64,000 bases of DNA from Certhia americana (taxonomy: Eukaryota; Chordata; Aves; Passeriformes; Certhiidae), in contig CM031878.1 in assembly GCA_018697195.1 (NCBI GenBank), forward strand, positions 67,511,331-67,575,330, in the 5' to 3' direction. Shown here one piece after another: positions 23,101 through 34,524 of the stretch. A model generated the notes under the pieces. The model ran no database searches, had not been told where the DNA came from, and worked only from the letters and a program-made list of their open reading frames with translations. Every line of letters begins with the position of its first letter. Position 1 is the first letter of the stretch. The position numbers and the translations under genes were made by a program.

Positions 23101-25094
23101 CATGCAAAGGAAGAAGGATGTGATGAAGTTCCATGTTAGTATTTGTGAACTTTGCCACTGGAAGACAGCATTAAAGAAACAGAAGACACTTGATCAGTGC
23201 TCAGTGTCTCACTTTAAGCTACACATCACTTGAAGCACAGCAATGCTTTCTCATGCCAAGCTATTACCTTTGCCAGAATACTATGTGTTGCCCTTGGTGG
23301 TATTTCTCTCACTTAGGTAGACTATTCAAATATGATACCAGAAAGGCAGCAGTAGATGGCATAATTACACTGTGATCTGGAAGAAATTTCAGGTTCCCTC
23401 TTCTCTTTGTCTAACACAAACATACCAAATGCTAAAAAAATTAAAAATGCTGTATACCCACAACATTTTGTTCTCCAACTGAGTAATTATGAAGGTGGCT
23501 GATCAACTGTAAGAACAGAAACAACACAAGAGGAAACTGGAAGTGTGTTTTCTTGTAAAAAAGTTGAGCTCTAGGCCCAAATTCCTGCAATAGTGGTCAA
23601 AATCAAGCCAGAATTCAATGTTTATATTATATTATATTTTCCTTTTTTTTAACTGAAAACAAAAGAAGTTTCAGAACAGAAGTCCACTGAGTTCTTATGT
23701 AGTTAAGTAGATAATGTGGTTAACATTGCTAGCTCTTGCTTTAACACTATTTTCTTCCATACAGATTTTCAGGGAAGGTTGGTTGGATATTACAGCTTTG
23801 GTGTTTATAAATCCATTTTGAATTAACTATATATCAGAACTTTTCCCTTGGACTTCACAGCTATCACAGGTTTTCAAAAATTCCATGGGAAGTTATATTA
23901 AGATACTGTAAAATCTCTCACTGCATTTCAGGCTATGATATCAAAGCAATAAGTAGATATTAAAGCACATGAAAAAATGACAACATAAACAACTTAATAT
24001 AACAGCTTCTGAGCCACAGGAAACAGTAAACCTAAATTTTTGCTACCAGTAGGGGTTAGCAGTACCTTAAAGATAACTGAATTACATTGTGCCTGTCCTT
24101 AAGAATTTTCCAAGGAGTTTCCTCTCTTGCAAAATACTTTGGTTTTTCTAGAGTGCAGAATAAACTGGCAAGTAGGTATCAGCACTATCTTGCTCATATA
24201 TGCTTCTCATTCACTGAATTGCAATCTCAGAAGGAATCAAAACACGTAAAGAAAATGCCCTCAAAAAGCTGTACCATCAAGGTAGCTAATAGCCCTAAGA
24301 TATGATATAGCACTTGGAGTGCTCCAGAGACATCAATCCGTGTTAGAAACCCAGATTCCCTCCTTGGGATCACCATGTGGTGATCTGCTGCCTTTCCTCA
24401 TTTAGAGAAAGAACACAGAAAGACAAACAGTCTAGAAACTTTTCTATAATTGATGCATAAGTTTTGAAGACTGTGGGCTAAAATGACATTCTTACAGGCA
24501 GGTTAGGCAGAGAGAAATATCAGCCCCTCCTCCCTATTTCATTCTCTCTCCTATCTTTCAAGCAAGAATAATTGCACTCAGAATCTGGGTTATCTTCCTT
24601 GTGGCACACTGGGTACACACACTTTTCCTGTCCCAGGAGAGACTGCTGCAGTCTTGAAGGGGTTCCTCTGTCTTCTAGAAGAGCTTTTTATAGCACCTTT
24701 AGACAAAAATATCCACAGCAGTGGAAAGAGTTGAATCCCCTTATCTAGGACTTCACTATGGGAGGATTTAAGACTTGGCAAAGGAAAATATTCTTCCAGT
24801 TCCCCATACCTGTTCAATTTTCTTTTTATGTCAGTTGTGACAGAAGCAAAGAGGCTCAGGTAGACAATTTTTTTCTAGCTTGTGTGCAGCAGTAGTTTTA
24901 ATTACACCATCAAATTTGTTTCTACAAGACGATCATCTGAATGGCTTGGAATGCTGATGCTCATTGAATAGAAAGTACTCAGCACTATAACGTTGCTGTT
25001 ACTACTTAGCACAGACTCACATTTTAGTATATTCCTCCCACTTTATTCTGAATACTGACCCTAAGAACAGCTCAACTTGTTAGATCTGGTTGCT
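23101..25094. other. Unique AT-rich DNA, no gene seen
   Basis: There is a T run near 23,643 and only short open frames. No mobile element is recognised. Confidence 0.45.
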
Positions 25095-25192
25095 AAAAAT
25101 ATCAAGGTTGTGGTAACAATCCCTGAAGGGGACTTGACCAAGTGGGACTTGATGATCCTCATAGGTCCTTTCCAACACAATATTCTGTGATG
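25095..25192 (+). mobile_element. CR1 LINE 3'-terminal fragment, sense
   Basis: The phrases ttgatgatcctcataggtcc, then tttccaacacaatattctgt and gatgctgt, are the last part of a CR1 3' UTR running into a decayed tail. Confidence 0.75.
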
Positions 25193-25644
25193 CTGTCACC
25201 TACTACTACTTTCTGTGTGAAAGTCAAGAGTTTGTCACCCATCACATTGTCTTAGCAATGTCTTAAACTTCGTGCAATGAAAATTAAGTTCTCAAGGACA
25301 AGTTTCTTGTCTTAGTTTTAAGATCTCTCTTCTCTACATCAGTCATTAAATACTCCTTTTTTCATACAATTCAATTTCCACAAACCTTTGAAAGGCTTGA
25401 TCTCATGCTCCAAATGTTTATTACTATTTTCTTGTTAACATCGCTACCATTCAGTATCCTATGCAAGCATACTGACTGTTCAAAATACTGTAGGAAAAGA
25501 ACCCTTTGATAGACTGTCTATTTACTTACACATGAGTAAGGAAACTTGCTTGAAACTGGAAACTGTAGTATTCCCAAATCATCTTTTAAAAGTGCTGAGG
25601 AGCAATTCACCTACCCCCTTATGCTACTTTATAGCATAATCCTT
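25193..25644. other. Unique DNA, no gene seen
   Basis: AT-rich and without recognisable features. Confidence 0.4.
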
Positions 25645-26163
25645 TGTGAGAAGTGTAGGCCCAGAGAGCTCCCAAGGCCTGGAGCATTCAGGCTCAGAGA
25701 TAGAGATGGATACAATATTTGACATAAGGCTTTGGAGAAGGCCTGGGGGTTTAGAACATTAAAGTAAAACTGGCATTTGTAGTTTAAATAGAAATATGTT
25801 TTAAGCAAGTAGAAGTATGCCTCATACAAGGAAATAAATATGTTAAGCAAGATAGTAGAAAATATTAAAGTTTGGTAATAGAACCTATTGCAGAGTTGTT
25901 AAAGGCAGAAGGTACAGCAATAAGTTTTCCTAGAGTTATAGGATTAAGACGCATTGTGGTGGAAACATAGCAAATGTAGCAATTAATGATTGGTTTATGA
26001 AGATGCTAGAGAATGTTGTGGAAGCAGTTGATTGGATAAGAAATTTATAAAAGACATTGTAACTAGAATTAAGAGAGTTTTCTGGTGTAATGGCACTGAA
26101 TGTAACAAACTAAATGTCTCACCCTTCCATGAGACTGATTTTGCAATAATCATCAACATTGGT
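25645..26163 (+). mobile_element. Probable retroviral LTR, sense
   Basis: It begins tgtgagaagtgtaggcccag. It carries gttgattggataag followed by a TTTATAAAAG box near 26,043, and ends with gcaataatcatcaacattgg. This sequence style is familiar from songbird LTRs. There is no clean target duplication and no good AATAAA, so boundaries are approximate and the family is uncertain. A minus-strand CR1 begins about 55 bp beyond. Confidence 0.5.
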
Positions 26164-26216
26164 TGACCCCTTCTTATCTGTACCCCGAACAAGCCTCTAT
26201 GTTGCGTGATAGAAAC

Positions 26217-26781
26217 TATGAATCACAGAATCACACAATCACTAGATTGGAAGAGACCTCCAAGATCATCGAGTCCAACCCATGCCCTAACACCTCAACT
26301 GGACAATGGCACCAAGCACAACATCCAATTTTCTTTAAACACATCCAGGGATGGTGATTCCACCACCTCCCTGGGCTGACCATCCAGTACTTGATCACTC
26401 TTTCTGTGAAAAACTTTTTCCTAATATCCAGCCTGTATATCTCTTGGCACAGCTTAAGACTGTTTTCTCCTTCTACCATTTGCTGCCTGGTGAAAGAGAC
26501 CTGACTACAGCCACCTTCCAGGAAGTTGTAGAGGGTGATAAGGTCACCCCTGAGTCTCCTTTTCTCCAGGCAAACCCAGCTCCCTCAGCCATTCCTCACT
26601 AGGCTTGCGTTCCCAGCCCCTCTCCAGCCTCGTTGCCTCCTCTGGATGCACTCGAGCATCTCAACATCCTTCCCAAACTGAGGGGCCAGAACTGGACACA
26701 GCACTCAAGGTGTGACCTCACCAGTGCCCAGTACAGGGGCAGAATGACCTCCCTGCTCCTGCTGGCCACACCATTCCTGAT
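26217..26781 (-). mobile_element. CR1 LINE 3' UTR of a nearly full-length minus-strand copy
   Basis: Starts with reversed tail units (GAATCACA repeated). It continues with the standard antisense CR1 3' UTR: gagacctccaagatcatcga, ctggacaatggcaccaagca-like text, and then the C-terminal coding region. It is contiguous with the RT region above it. Confidence 0.92.
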
Positions 26782-27810
26782 TCAGGACAGGATGCCATTG
26801 GCCTTGGCCACCAGGACACTGCTGGCTCGTGTCCAGCCGGCTGTCACCAGCACCCCCAGGTCCCTTTCTGCCTGGGCACTGTCCAGGCACTCTGTCCCAG
26901 CCTGTAGTGTTGCAGGGGGTTGTTGTGGCCAAAGTGCAGGAGCTGGCATTTTGGATTTATTAAACCTCATCCTATTGGACTCTGCCCATCTATCCAACCA
27001 TTCCAGGTTTCTCTGCAGAGCCCTCCTACCTTCCAACAGATCAACACATGCTCCTGGCTTAGTGTTATCTCCAAATTCACTGATGAAAGACTCAATACTC
27101 TCATCCATGTTGAATAAAAATACTGAACAGAACAGGCCCCAGCACAGATCCCTGAGGACACCACTGGTGCCTGCCCCCCAGCTGGATGCAGCACTGCTCA
27201 CCACCACTCTCTGGGCCCAGCCATCCAGCCAGTTTCTAACCCAGCACAGAATGCTCCTGTCCAAGCCACGGGCTGCCAGCTTTTCCAGGAGTATGCTGTG
27301 GGAGTCAGTGTCAAAGGCCTTGTTGAAGTCCAGGTATACAACATCCACAGCCTCTCCTGCTTCCACCAGGCAGGTCATTTGATGATAAAAAGAGATCAGG
27401 TTGGTCAAACATGACCTACCCCTCCTAAACCTGTGCTGGCTGGGTCTGATGCCCCAGCCATCCTGTAAATTTTGTGTGATGACACTCAGTATAAACTGTT
27501 CCATCACCTTACTAGGTACTGAGGTCAGGCTGACTGGTCTATAATTACCAGGATCCTCCTTCCCACCCTTTTTGTGAATGGCTGTCACATTGGCCTGCTT
27601 CCAGTCATCTGGAACCTCACCAGTGAGCCAGGAGTGTTGGAAAATGATGGAGAGTAGCCTGGCACACTCATCTGCCAGCTCCCTTATCACCCTTGGATGG
27701 ATCCCAACTAGTCCCATAGATTTATGAATATCCAAGTGTCTCAGCAGTTCTCTGATTGCCTCCTCTTGGCTAACGGGGGGACGATTCTGCCCCCTGACAG
27801 CAACAACCAA
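26782..27810 (-). pseudogene. CR1 LINE reverse transcriptase, long open but inactive frame
   Basis: A 342-codon minus-strand frame covers most of the CR1 reverse transcriptase. Visible blocks in order are IHKKGGKEDPGNYRPVSLT (RT blocks 1-2), YLDFNKAFDTDSHS (block A, catalytic Asp present), and a degraded block B read out of frame as SGVLRDLCWGLFC. Block B was apparently lost through a one-base deletion and later compensated. Block C is EFGDNTKPG, where the usual FADD has become FGDN (codon aac complementary to 27,064-27,066). The second catalytic Asp is therefore missing. The 5' end of the frame reaches almost to the LTR insertion at 27,880. The length makes it look gene-like, but it is a dead LINE. 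Confidence 0.9.
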
Positions 27811-27879
27811 CCCAAGAGGACAGTTGTCCTGGAGGCAAGTTGTTTTCCCATTAAAGGCTGAGGCAAAGACGATGTTAAT
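27811..27879 (-). mobile_element. CR1 LINE linker next to the LTR insertion
   Basis: Antisense CR1 text (ttaaaggctgaggcaaagac, 27,851-27,870) stops at 27,879 and resumes at 28,514 on the far side of the LTR. Confidence 0.85.
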
Positions 27880-28513
27880 TGTTGCTTATCACCACTAGAC
27901 AGGATAGCAGTTGGGCAAGGAGTAGTGGTGCTGCAACCATTCGAATGTATGTCCTTAAGGAAGCCACTCGGAGGCACAGGCACTCATTCACACTCACTCA
28001 CAGCTCTCACACTAGGTAGGTCACTTAGTGGTCAGTGACAGAGGAGCAGGAAGGGTCTCCATGTGTAATTCCGAGGGAGTTTATTTGGTCTCACACTTGA
28101 AGGGGTCCAGGGATGAAGACCAAGAACAATGGAGGTCCAGGCTTTAAATACAGGGACCAGGAAGGGTGGAGCAAGCAACAAGGTCAGTGGGTAAGGACTT
28201 AGGGGCGGTACAAAGGAGGGGCAAAGCGTTTCAGCAAATGGGGGAGCAGGGAGCAGGCCACTGCAGCAAAATGGAGCAAATGGGAAAGAAGGGAAACAAC
28301 ACAGGGAAAGTATATATAAGGAGAGAAGGGGGTGGTGAGGCTCATGAGCCAGCCGGGGAGGTAGAACTGGTAGTATGTTTGCATGTAGAACAAGGGATAC
28401 TGGGTATCTGATACACCACCTCCTCACCCTCAGCAAAGACTTTCCTTGCTCAGGGTTTGTTCCTCCAAGGAACCATTCTGAGCCCTATTTCCTTGGTCAC
28501 ACTAACCTCCACA
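27880..28513 (-). mobile_element. Solo LTR (ERVK-type) inserted in CR1, minus strand
   Basis: The 634-bp insert reads TGTGGAGG to GCAACA on the minus strand. It is flanked by GTTAAT (27,874-27,879) and GTTAAG (28,514-28,519), a 6-bp duplication with one change. Minus-strand promoter signals are a TATTTAAA box near 28,143-28,150 and AATAAA about 60 bp downstream near 28,080-28,085. U3/R resembles the LTRs of the provirus at 33.6-38.8 kb (shared order ggtccaggg, gaacaa, ggaggtccagg, a TTTAA-type box, and gcggtacaaaggagggg). This makes it a relative of that ERVK family. Its U5 differs. Confidence 0.87.
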
Positions 28514-28826
28514 GTTAAGCACTTCTGCCTTCTCCTCAGCTGCAGTTACTAAGTTCCCTCCCTCATCTAAAAAAGAGAGAAGGTTGGTTTCACCTTTCCT
28601 TTTACCATTGATATATTTGGAAAAACAATTTTATTTGCCTTTACAGAAGTCACCATTTTAAGTTCAAACTGAGCTTTGGCCTCCCTAATTTTTTGCCTAC
28701 ATTTCCTAGAGTCTCCATATATACTTCCTGAGAGACCTGACCCTCTTTCCAAAGATGATTCATCCTTTTTTTATTCCTAAGTTCCTCCGAAACCTCCTTG
28801 CCCATCCAGGCTGGACGTTTGCCTTA
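28514..28826 (-). mobile_element. CR1 LINE linker between endonuclease and RT
   Basis: Antisense of the segment between endonuclease and reverse transcriptase (tgagctttggcctccctaat, then ccatccaggctggacg). It contains stops and small indels. Confidence 0.85.
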
Positions 28827-29694
28827 TCAGCTTGTCTTTCGGCACACAGGGACAGACTGTTCCTGTGCCCTCAAGATCTCTGTTTTGAAGCACACCCACT
28901 TTTCCTGAACTCCTTTGTTTTTAAGGGCTGCTTCCCAAGGAACTCTCTGAATAAGTCTCCTAAACAGGCCCAAGTCTGCCCTCCAGAAGTCCAATGTAAA
29001 AGTCTTACTGATGTTCCTTCTGGTGTCACCAAATATTGAGAACTCTATAATTTCATGATCACTGTGCCCCAAACGGCCTCCAACCACCACATCTCCCACT
29101 AGCTCATCTCTATTTGCAGTCAACAGATTGAATATGGTCCGTCCCCTGGTGGGCTCATTCACCACCTGCGACAAAAAGTTGTCCTCCATACACCCTAAAA
29201 ATTTCCTGGACTGCCTTTTTTCTGCTGTATTAATTTACCCAGCAGATGTCTGGCAGGTTGAAGTCACTTAAAAGAACAAGGACTGATGATCCTGAAACCT
29301 TCTCCAACTGTTTATAGAATAAGTTGCCCACCTCTTCTTCCTGGTAGGGTGAAAGATAATGGACTCCTGATAGGATGTCAGCCTTGTTAGTCTTCCCCGT
29401 AATTCTTACCCATAGGCATTCAACTTCATCATCATTGGTTTCAATACCTATGGCATCAAAAGCCTCCCTAATACAGAGGGCCACCCCTCCACCTCTTCTC
29501 CCTTTCCTGTCTCCTCTGAAGAGCTTGTAGCCACCCAGTGCAGCACTACAGCTAGGTGAGTCATCCCACCACATCTCCTTGATGGCAAATACATCATAGC
29601 TCTGCTGCTGTACCATGGCCTCCAGCTCCTCTTGTTTGTCACCCGTGCTGCGTGCACTGGTATACATGCACCTCAGCTGGGCTGCTGATTTCAC
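28827..29694 (-). pseudogene. CR1 LINE ORF2 endonuclease, broken
   Basis: The apurinic-type endonuclease of CR1 lies in two pieces. The N-terminal piece (29,694 down to 29,230) shows CMYTSARSTGDKQEELEAMV, then IKEMWWDD (catalytic Glu retained), GRRGGGVALCIREAF, a decayed GVHYLSPYQEEE, and SDFNLPDICW (Asp and Asn retained, first Gly of GDFN lost). A stop follows at once. The C-terminal piece (29,189 down to 28,827) has NEPTRGRTIFNLLTAN, GHSDHE (catalytic Asp-His pair) and the following TLDFWRADLGLF. The 40 bp between the pieces breaks the frame. It encodes no functional protein. Confidence 0.9.
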
Positions 29695-31040
29695 CCCAAA
29701 CTCAGGCTTACCATCCTTGGGCCTGCTTCCAATAAACAGCCCAGTTTATTGCATCCCTTCCCCCTTAAAACCAAGTTTAAAGCCCTCTCAACAAGGTCTG
29801 TCAGTTTATGAGTTTAAAACCTTCTGCCCATAACAGAGAATTGATCCCATCTGGTGCCAGCAGAGCAGGTGCCATAAAAGTTGCCCCATGATCAAAGAAT
29901 CCGAAATTTTGCTGATGACACCAACCCTTGAGCCACTTGTTAATAATGTGAGGGCTATTCCTTTCACCATTTATCTCAGCCACCAAAGGGACTGAGGAAT
30001 AGACTACCTGTATCCCTGTCCTATCAACCACTTGACCCAGTGCCCTAAAGTCCCTTTTAATTTTCCTGACACTCCTCTTTCCAGTCTCATTGCTGACACC
30101 CTGGAGTATCAGCAGTGGGTAGTAATCAGAGGGCTGAATCAGCCCAGGGAGTCTCAGTGATGTTCCGTACCCAGGCCCCAGGGAGGCAGCACACCTACCT
30201 GTGGGATGTGTCTAGTCACCATATGAAACCCTCTGTTCCCCTCAGAAGGGAGTCACCCACTACAATTACCCTTCTTTTCTTTTGGATGTTAGAGGTGGTG
30301 ATCCATCTTACAGATGAAATGTAATTGGGAAGCTCACTGGACAGATAATTTTCTTCTTCTAAATCATCTGGCTCACTCTTCAGGTCCAGGGCCTCATATC
30401 TATTCTGAAGTGGCACCTGGCTAGGCAGTGGGGGGTCAGGAGGAATTTTTATTACGTCCCGGCACAGGGACCCATTTCCGCTCCCCTTCATCTACCAGGT
30501 GCCCTCCTACTGTCTGACAGTGGGAGGCATAGGAGTCCTCTGACTCTTGGTGAGCCTCCCTCAAAGACGGAAGAACTGACCTTCACCCATCTTTTCACTT
30601 TTACTTTCCCTGATGTTCCTTAATCTTTCAACTTCCTTCCTAAGCTCAGCCACCAGTGAAAGGAGATCATTCATCTGTTCACACTGCAGGCAGGTTTCTT
30701 CTGCAATGCCCTCTGAAACCACTGATAAGCTCAAACACTCCAGGCATGAATGGGTCTGTACCCCTTTTTGGAGGGTTCCATTTGGTCATATACACGTGTA
30801 CTAGCCACTGTTTTTGATCGTTTGAAAGCCATTATTAACAGAAACCCCAAAACCAATCAGCCAACAGAAAGAAACACAGAAAACAACACACAGCAAACCT
30901 TACTAGCAAGAAAATCTGCAACCCTGCCTGCTTACCCTGCCTGCACAAACTGCCGTGCCACACCCCTATGCCTGCTCCAGGTCACAGTGTTCCCTGGAGA
31001 CCTCTTATAAAATCAGCCACTCAGCACCAAAGGAAGCTCC
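29695..31040 (-). pseudogene. CR1 LINE ORF1 (SGNH esterase type) and 5' region
   Basis: Minus-strand remains of CR1 ORF1. The N-terminal part (about 30,800-30,600) has a CLQCEQMN cysteine pair followed by a heptad-like LVAELRKEVERLRN coiled coil. Next come an acidic linker and VIVVGDSLLRGTEG, the GDSL nucleophile block of the SGNH esterase domain (GDSL at 30,246-30,257). The C-terminal block around 29,840-29,880 reads LLAPDGINS; the position normally occupied by the catalytic His is Asn. Several frameshifts and stops separate these blocks. Recognisable CR1 text fades at about 31,040, so this copy is close to full length apart from the LTR inserted in it. Confidence 0.82.
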
Positions 31041-33642
31041 ACCCCATCCCTGAATGACTCACAATGAAATGAAAATGCAGTGTTCCCCTGCATTTGTCTC
31101 CCAGCCTCAAACTCTTTCAAGTGCATATATCAAAATAGACTAAATTCATTAATTATACTAGAACAATTAAGGGCATGATCGCAGTGAACTGCACTACTGC
31201 TGCCAGAGGAAAATATTTCAATGTGCCATGATTGTAAGGGACTCCAGACCTTGCAGTTTCTATTCTTATGCTTAAGACAAGTGGCATCTTGCAAGGATTT
31301 AATTGTTTTTTGAACAAAACAACCTGCTTTGGAAAAAAAGTTTAACAATGGAAATATGTTGTGTGAGTGTTTCTGTCCTTTGTCCTCTACCCCTACAGTT
31401 TATCCTGGAAGTTAAAAGTTTCCTAAATTAAAAAAAATATTAAGCCCTCTTCTCACAATTATTTCTCCTTTGCAGGAAATGGAAACTGGACAAGTTTTAT
31501 TCCACACATAATGAGGAGTCTATGGCCTTGTCACACACTCTTCTAGTATTATCTCTTGGAGAATCCATTCCAGTTACTAGGATTTTCTACTGGGTTTTTT
31601 AGGGGGGGTTGGTTTGGGTTTTGGGTTTTTTAAAGAACTGAAGCCACCTAGCTTTTAGCTTTTGTACTTTATTTCTGTTACTGCCCTGGCTGAGTTCTTC
31701 TTTACCACAGGCAGATGTTCTCAGGCTGTGTCTTACAAGTGTTCTCTGAAAGTTGTCAGGCACATTTACATATTTATCTAGTAACAGGTGTTATCTTGCC
31801 TAGGGTTTTTTTCATGCAACATCTGTCCTAATTCCCTACTTGATCATAAGAGTTAAGTCCTGCTTGCCTCACAGGATATTAAATTGTTCTCTGGAAACAA
31901 ATAAAGTTTTCTTTTGTGTCAGTGGATTCCCACAGAACTACTGTTCTGTCAGGACAGTAGACAATGCACAGCTGATATTAAAACAAAAAAAAAAAAAAAA
32001 AAACAACTAAAGCCTCGAACAAACAAACAAACAAAAATGTTAAAAGCTCAGTACATTACACACTACATTAAGCCTGAGGAATTCTTGTTATACTTGAAGA
32101 GTAACCTTTCAACAGTTATGGTTGCTGATATTTTCCATACTAGGCAAACTCTGTTAAGGTTTGCAAATACAAGTATTAATGTAAGCTTTTCCCACCCAAT
32201 AGGTAAAGGTGTCTGTCTTTGGCTAATTATAAGGGCCAATACAGTTTTTTTCTGGACAACTGCTTAGATCTCCATGTGTTCATACACTGCAGATTCTTCT
32301 ACTGTAGTATTCCAAATTCTCAAATTATCTCTACAGTTTCAGGAACTATCTACCTTCAGAAAGGACCAAACGCACTATATGCCAGGTTGTAGCTGTTTTG
32401 TGAAGCATACTCAGCTTTTCAAAGTTTTCATTCAGTATCTTTTCTTTTCTTGAATACATGTTGCAAATGAAATCAGCTGCTTAAATCTTGATGCAGCTCC
32501 ATCTGATCAGTAAAATCATATCCTCCAAGTTCAATTTTTGCAAAGCACACCAAATTCTTCAAGTTCCTATGTTTACATATAAAGTTTACTCTACAGAACA
32601 GGTCCTTTCATATAACTAAAAGCCATTGCAGAGTAGGAAGCCCCTCAGATATAGTTTGTCCCTACAGCAAATGCTTCCTGAAAACTTTCAATATCACTTA
32701 CTACTTATATTTGCAGAGTCAAACTTTATTTAATTTTTCTAATCTCTTTTTTTTAAATTATTATTATCACATGTCTTAGCACACTAAGCACACTTAACAC
32801 ATGTCTTACCACACTACAGGTGCGGTATGCAATAATTATTCAGAAACAAGATGTTTTATGCCATTTTGATTTCAGACACTTCTAAGGTACAAAAAGCAAG
32901 ATTTCACACCTCAGTTGCCTGGGATCTGCAGCTCTACTGCAGCAGCAACCAAGCAATAGGCTTGTAAACACTCAAGAAGAGACACAAACCACTCCTGAGG
33001 AGTGCACTGCCTCCCCAGAAAGCAAGACAAGGGAGCTGATAGTATTCAATGTTTTTCATTTTTCAGTACCTGCTAATTGAGTATTGTGCTACTCAATAAA
33101 GAGATACCACACATATTGTGAACACTGACAGGCCTTTTTCTGTCTTAGGTTTTGTGGCACCTGCACTTTTAAAAGTGCTTGAATATCATGATCAAGATTA
33201 ATTCAACTGATGCTTCATAAATGCAAGGGAATGAGTCCATCATATTTTTGCAACAAACTATAGTTCTCCCATTTTGGAACCCAATTTTTCATCTTCACTT
33301 TCTTGTGATATCTTTAGACTCCATTCCAAAAAACTAGCATAAAAATTAAGTTTTAAAGTCACTTAATTGAATCAAGTCTGTTGTTATAATACTAATTTGG
33401 GAAAAGGGAAAATACTATATAGCAAAGCAGACACTGCACAGAATAATGAAATAATATAATACAGATGCAAGTCATTGGCAGATCAGTTCAGAGTTACTGA
33501 GGCTTAATATGGTTATTAAAATTACATTATGGTTATGAATAAGTTGCAATACAGCATTAGGCTTTCTCATGAAGTAGCAGCTGTCAGAAAAAAACATTAA
33601 CTGTCAGAAAAAACTTCAAGATTGGGGCAAAGAGTGCACAGG
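31041..33642. other. Unique AT-rich DNA with simple repeats
   Basis: No gene is recognised. It holds a G-rich tract (31,592-31,625), an A run (31,984-32,003), a CAAA microsatellite (about 32,018-32,037), and a degenerate 19-bp direct repeat (32,769 and 32,799). Next to the provirus, ctgtcagaaaaaa is repeated at 33,580 and 33,601. Confidence 0.45.
31592..31625 (+). other. G-quadruplex-capable tract
   Basis: G runs at 31,592-31,594, 31,602-31,608, 31,616-31,618 and 31,623-31,625 are separated by T-rich loops. Splitting the 7-G run satisfies the G3 N1-7 rule. The later units (TTTGGG, TTTTGGG) look telomere-like but are too few to be an interstitial telomere. Confidence 0.5.
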
Positions 33643-33904
33643 TGTATGGTGGCACAGCAGGAGTAGCTGAGGCCACTGCCTTCCCAAGAGCATGCTCCTT
33701 GGAAGGGATAGCTCCATTGCTCAGTTCACACACGTGCCAAGATGGCAAGCTGTATGGTAGCAAAGGAAGAGGCAGGAGGAGATTTTGTGCAATGTTTCCA
33801 GGAATTTATTGATGCTCACTGGAAGGAGGTCAGGTAGAAAAGACAGAGAACAAAGAAGGGTCCAGTGTTTTTAAGGCCATAGGTAAAGGCAGAAAATTCA
33901 TTGG
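33643..33904 (-). mobile_element. ERVK provirus 3' LTR, truncated (U5, R and a little U3)
   Basis: Homologous to 38,253-38,520 with many substitutions: shared ctgaggccac, cttcccaaga, tgctccttggaaggg, tttattgatgctcactgg and gggtccag. A minus-strand AATAAA lies near 33,806-33,811. Only about 260 bp remain of about 530. U3 stops at about 33,900, where it meets RNase H sequence. The clear divergence between the two LTRs indicates an old insertion. Confidence 0.85.
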
Positions 33905-34496
33905 TTGATGTCTGAACTTCTCAAAAGTTCAAACGGCTGCTGCTAGTTCTGCAATCTGTGGAGATCCTTCAACAATTTGAATATCAGACTCCCACTTCTG
34001 ACAATCCAGATTTTTCCAAGTCATAACTGACTTGTAGGATGTCCCTGAGCCGTCTGTAAAAATTGTTAGAACCTTTAGAGCGGTTTAACTTTTTAATGAA
34101 TTTGGGACCAAATGAAAGGCTGAATTGAATAGTTTATGCTTTGGGTAACGCAAAACTGGCCTGGGTAGCTGTCAGGGCAAACTGGAGGTGTTCATTTGTC
34201 TGGAGCAAGGCTTCCAGACTAGATAAAGTGATTGGTAAATATATGCATGTGAGCTCACACCCTGCAAGTGTTTGGAGGCAAGTTCTAGCCTTTATTATTA
34301 ATTTTGTGCCATTAGCAAATGAGGTGTGGTGATTGTCTTTGGTTGCTAATGTGACAAGAACTCTTGTGACAAGAAGTTGATCGGATAGAGGGGGGTTCCA
34401 TTGAAAGATCAGTCTGTGAAATTTGGGTGACTTAGCCAAAGTGGCAAATTGAAAGGACAGGGTTGGATCAACTCGATGAGCGTGGTGCATGGACAA
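33905..34496 (-). pseudogene. pol: ERVK pol: connection region and truncated RNase H
   Basis: The first part (34,496 down to 34,134) matches the region between RT and RNase H of betaretrovirus-like pol, with the landmarks CELTCIYLPITLSSLEALL and TNEHLQFAL. After a frame change the RNase H domain begins: FTDGSG (TDGS at 34,046-34,057) and SPQIAELAAAV (33,932 onward) carry the expected Asp and Glu. A TGA at 33,929-33,931 follows directly and looks like a CGA codon lost at a CpG. The coding similarity ends with FEKF at about 33,914. The rest of RNase H, all integrase and env are absent. Confidence 0.85.
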
Positions 34497-34524
34497 TGCC
34501 TCTGAGACTTTTTGTGATAGTTTT

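Noticed and set aside
26782..27810. 342-codon frame as a host gene
   Set aside because: It is clearly a CR1 reverse transcriptase with a missing catalytic Asp and an out-of-frame block B.
31592..31625. Interstitial telomere repeat
   Set aside because: Only two or three irregular TTTTGGG-like units; no TTAGGG array.
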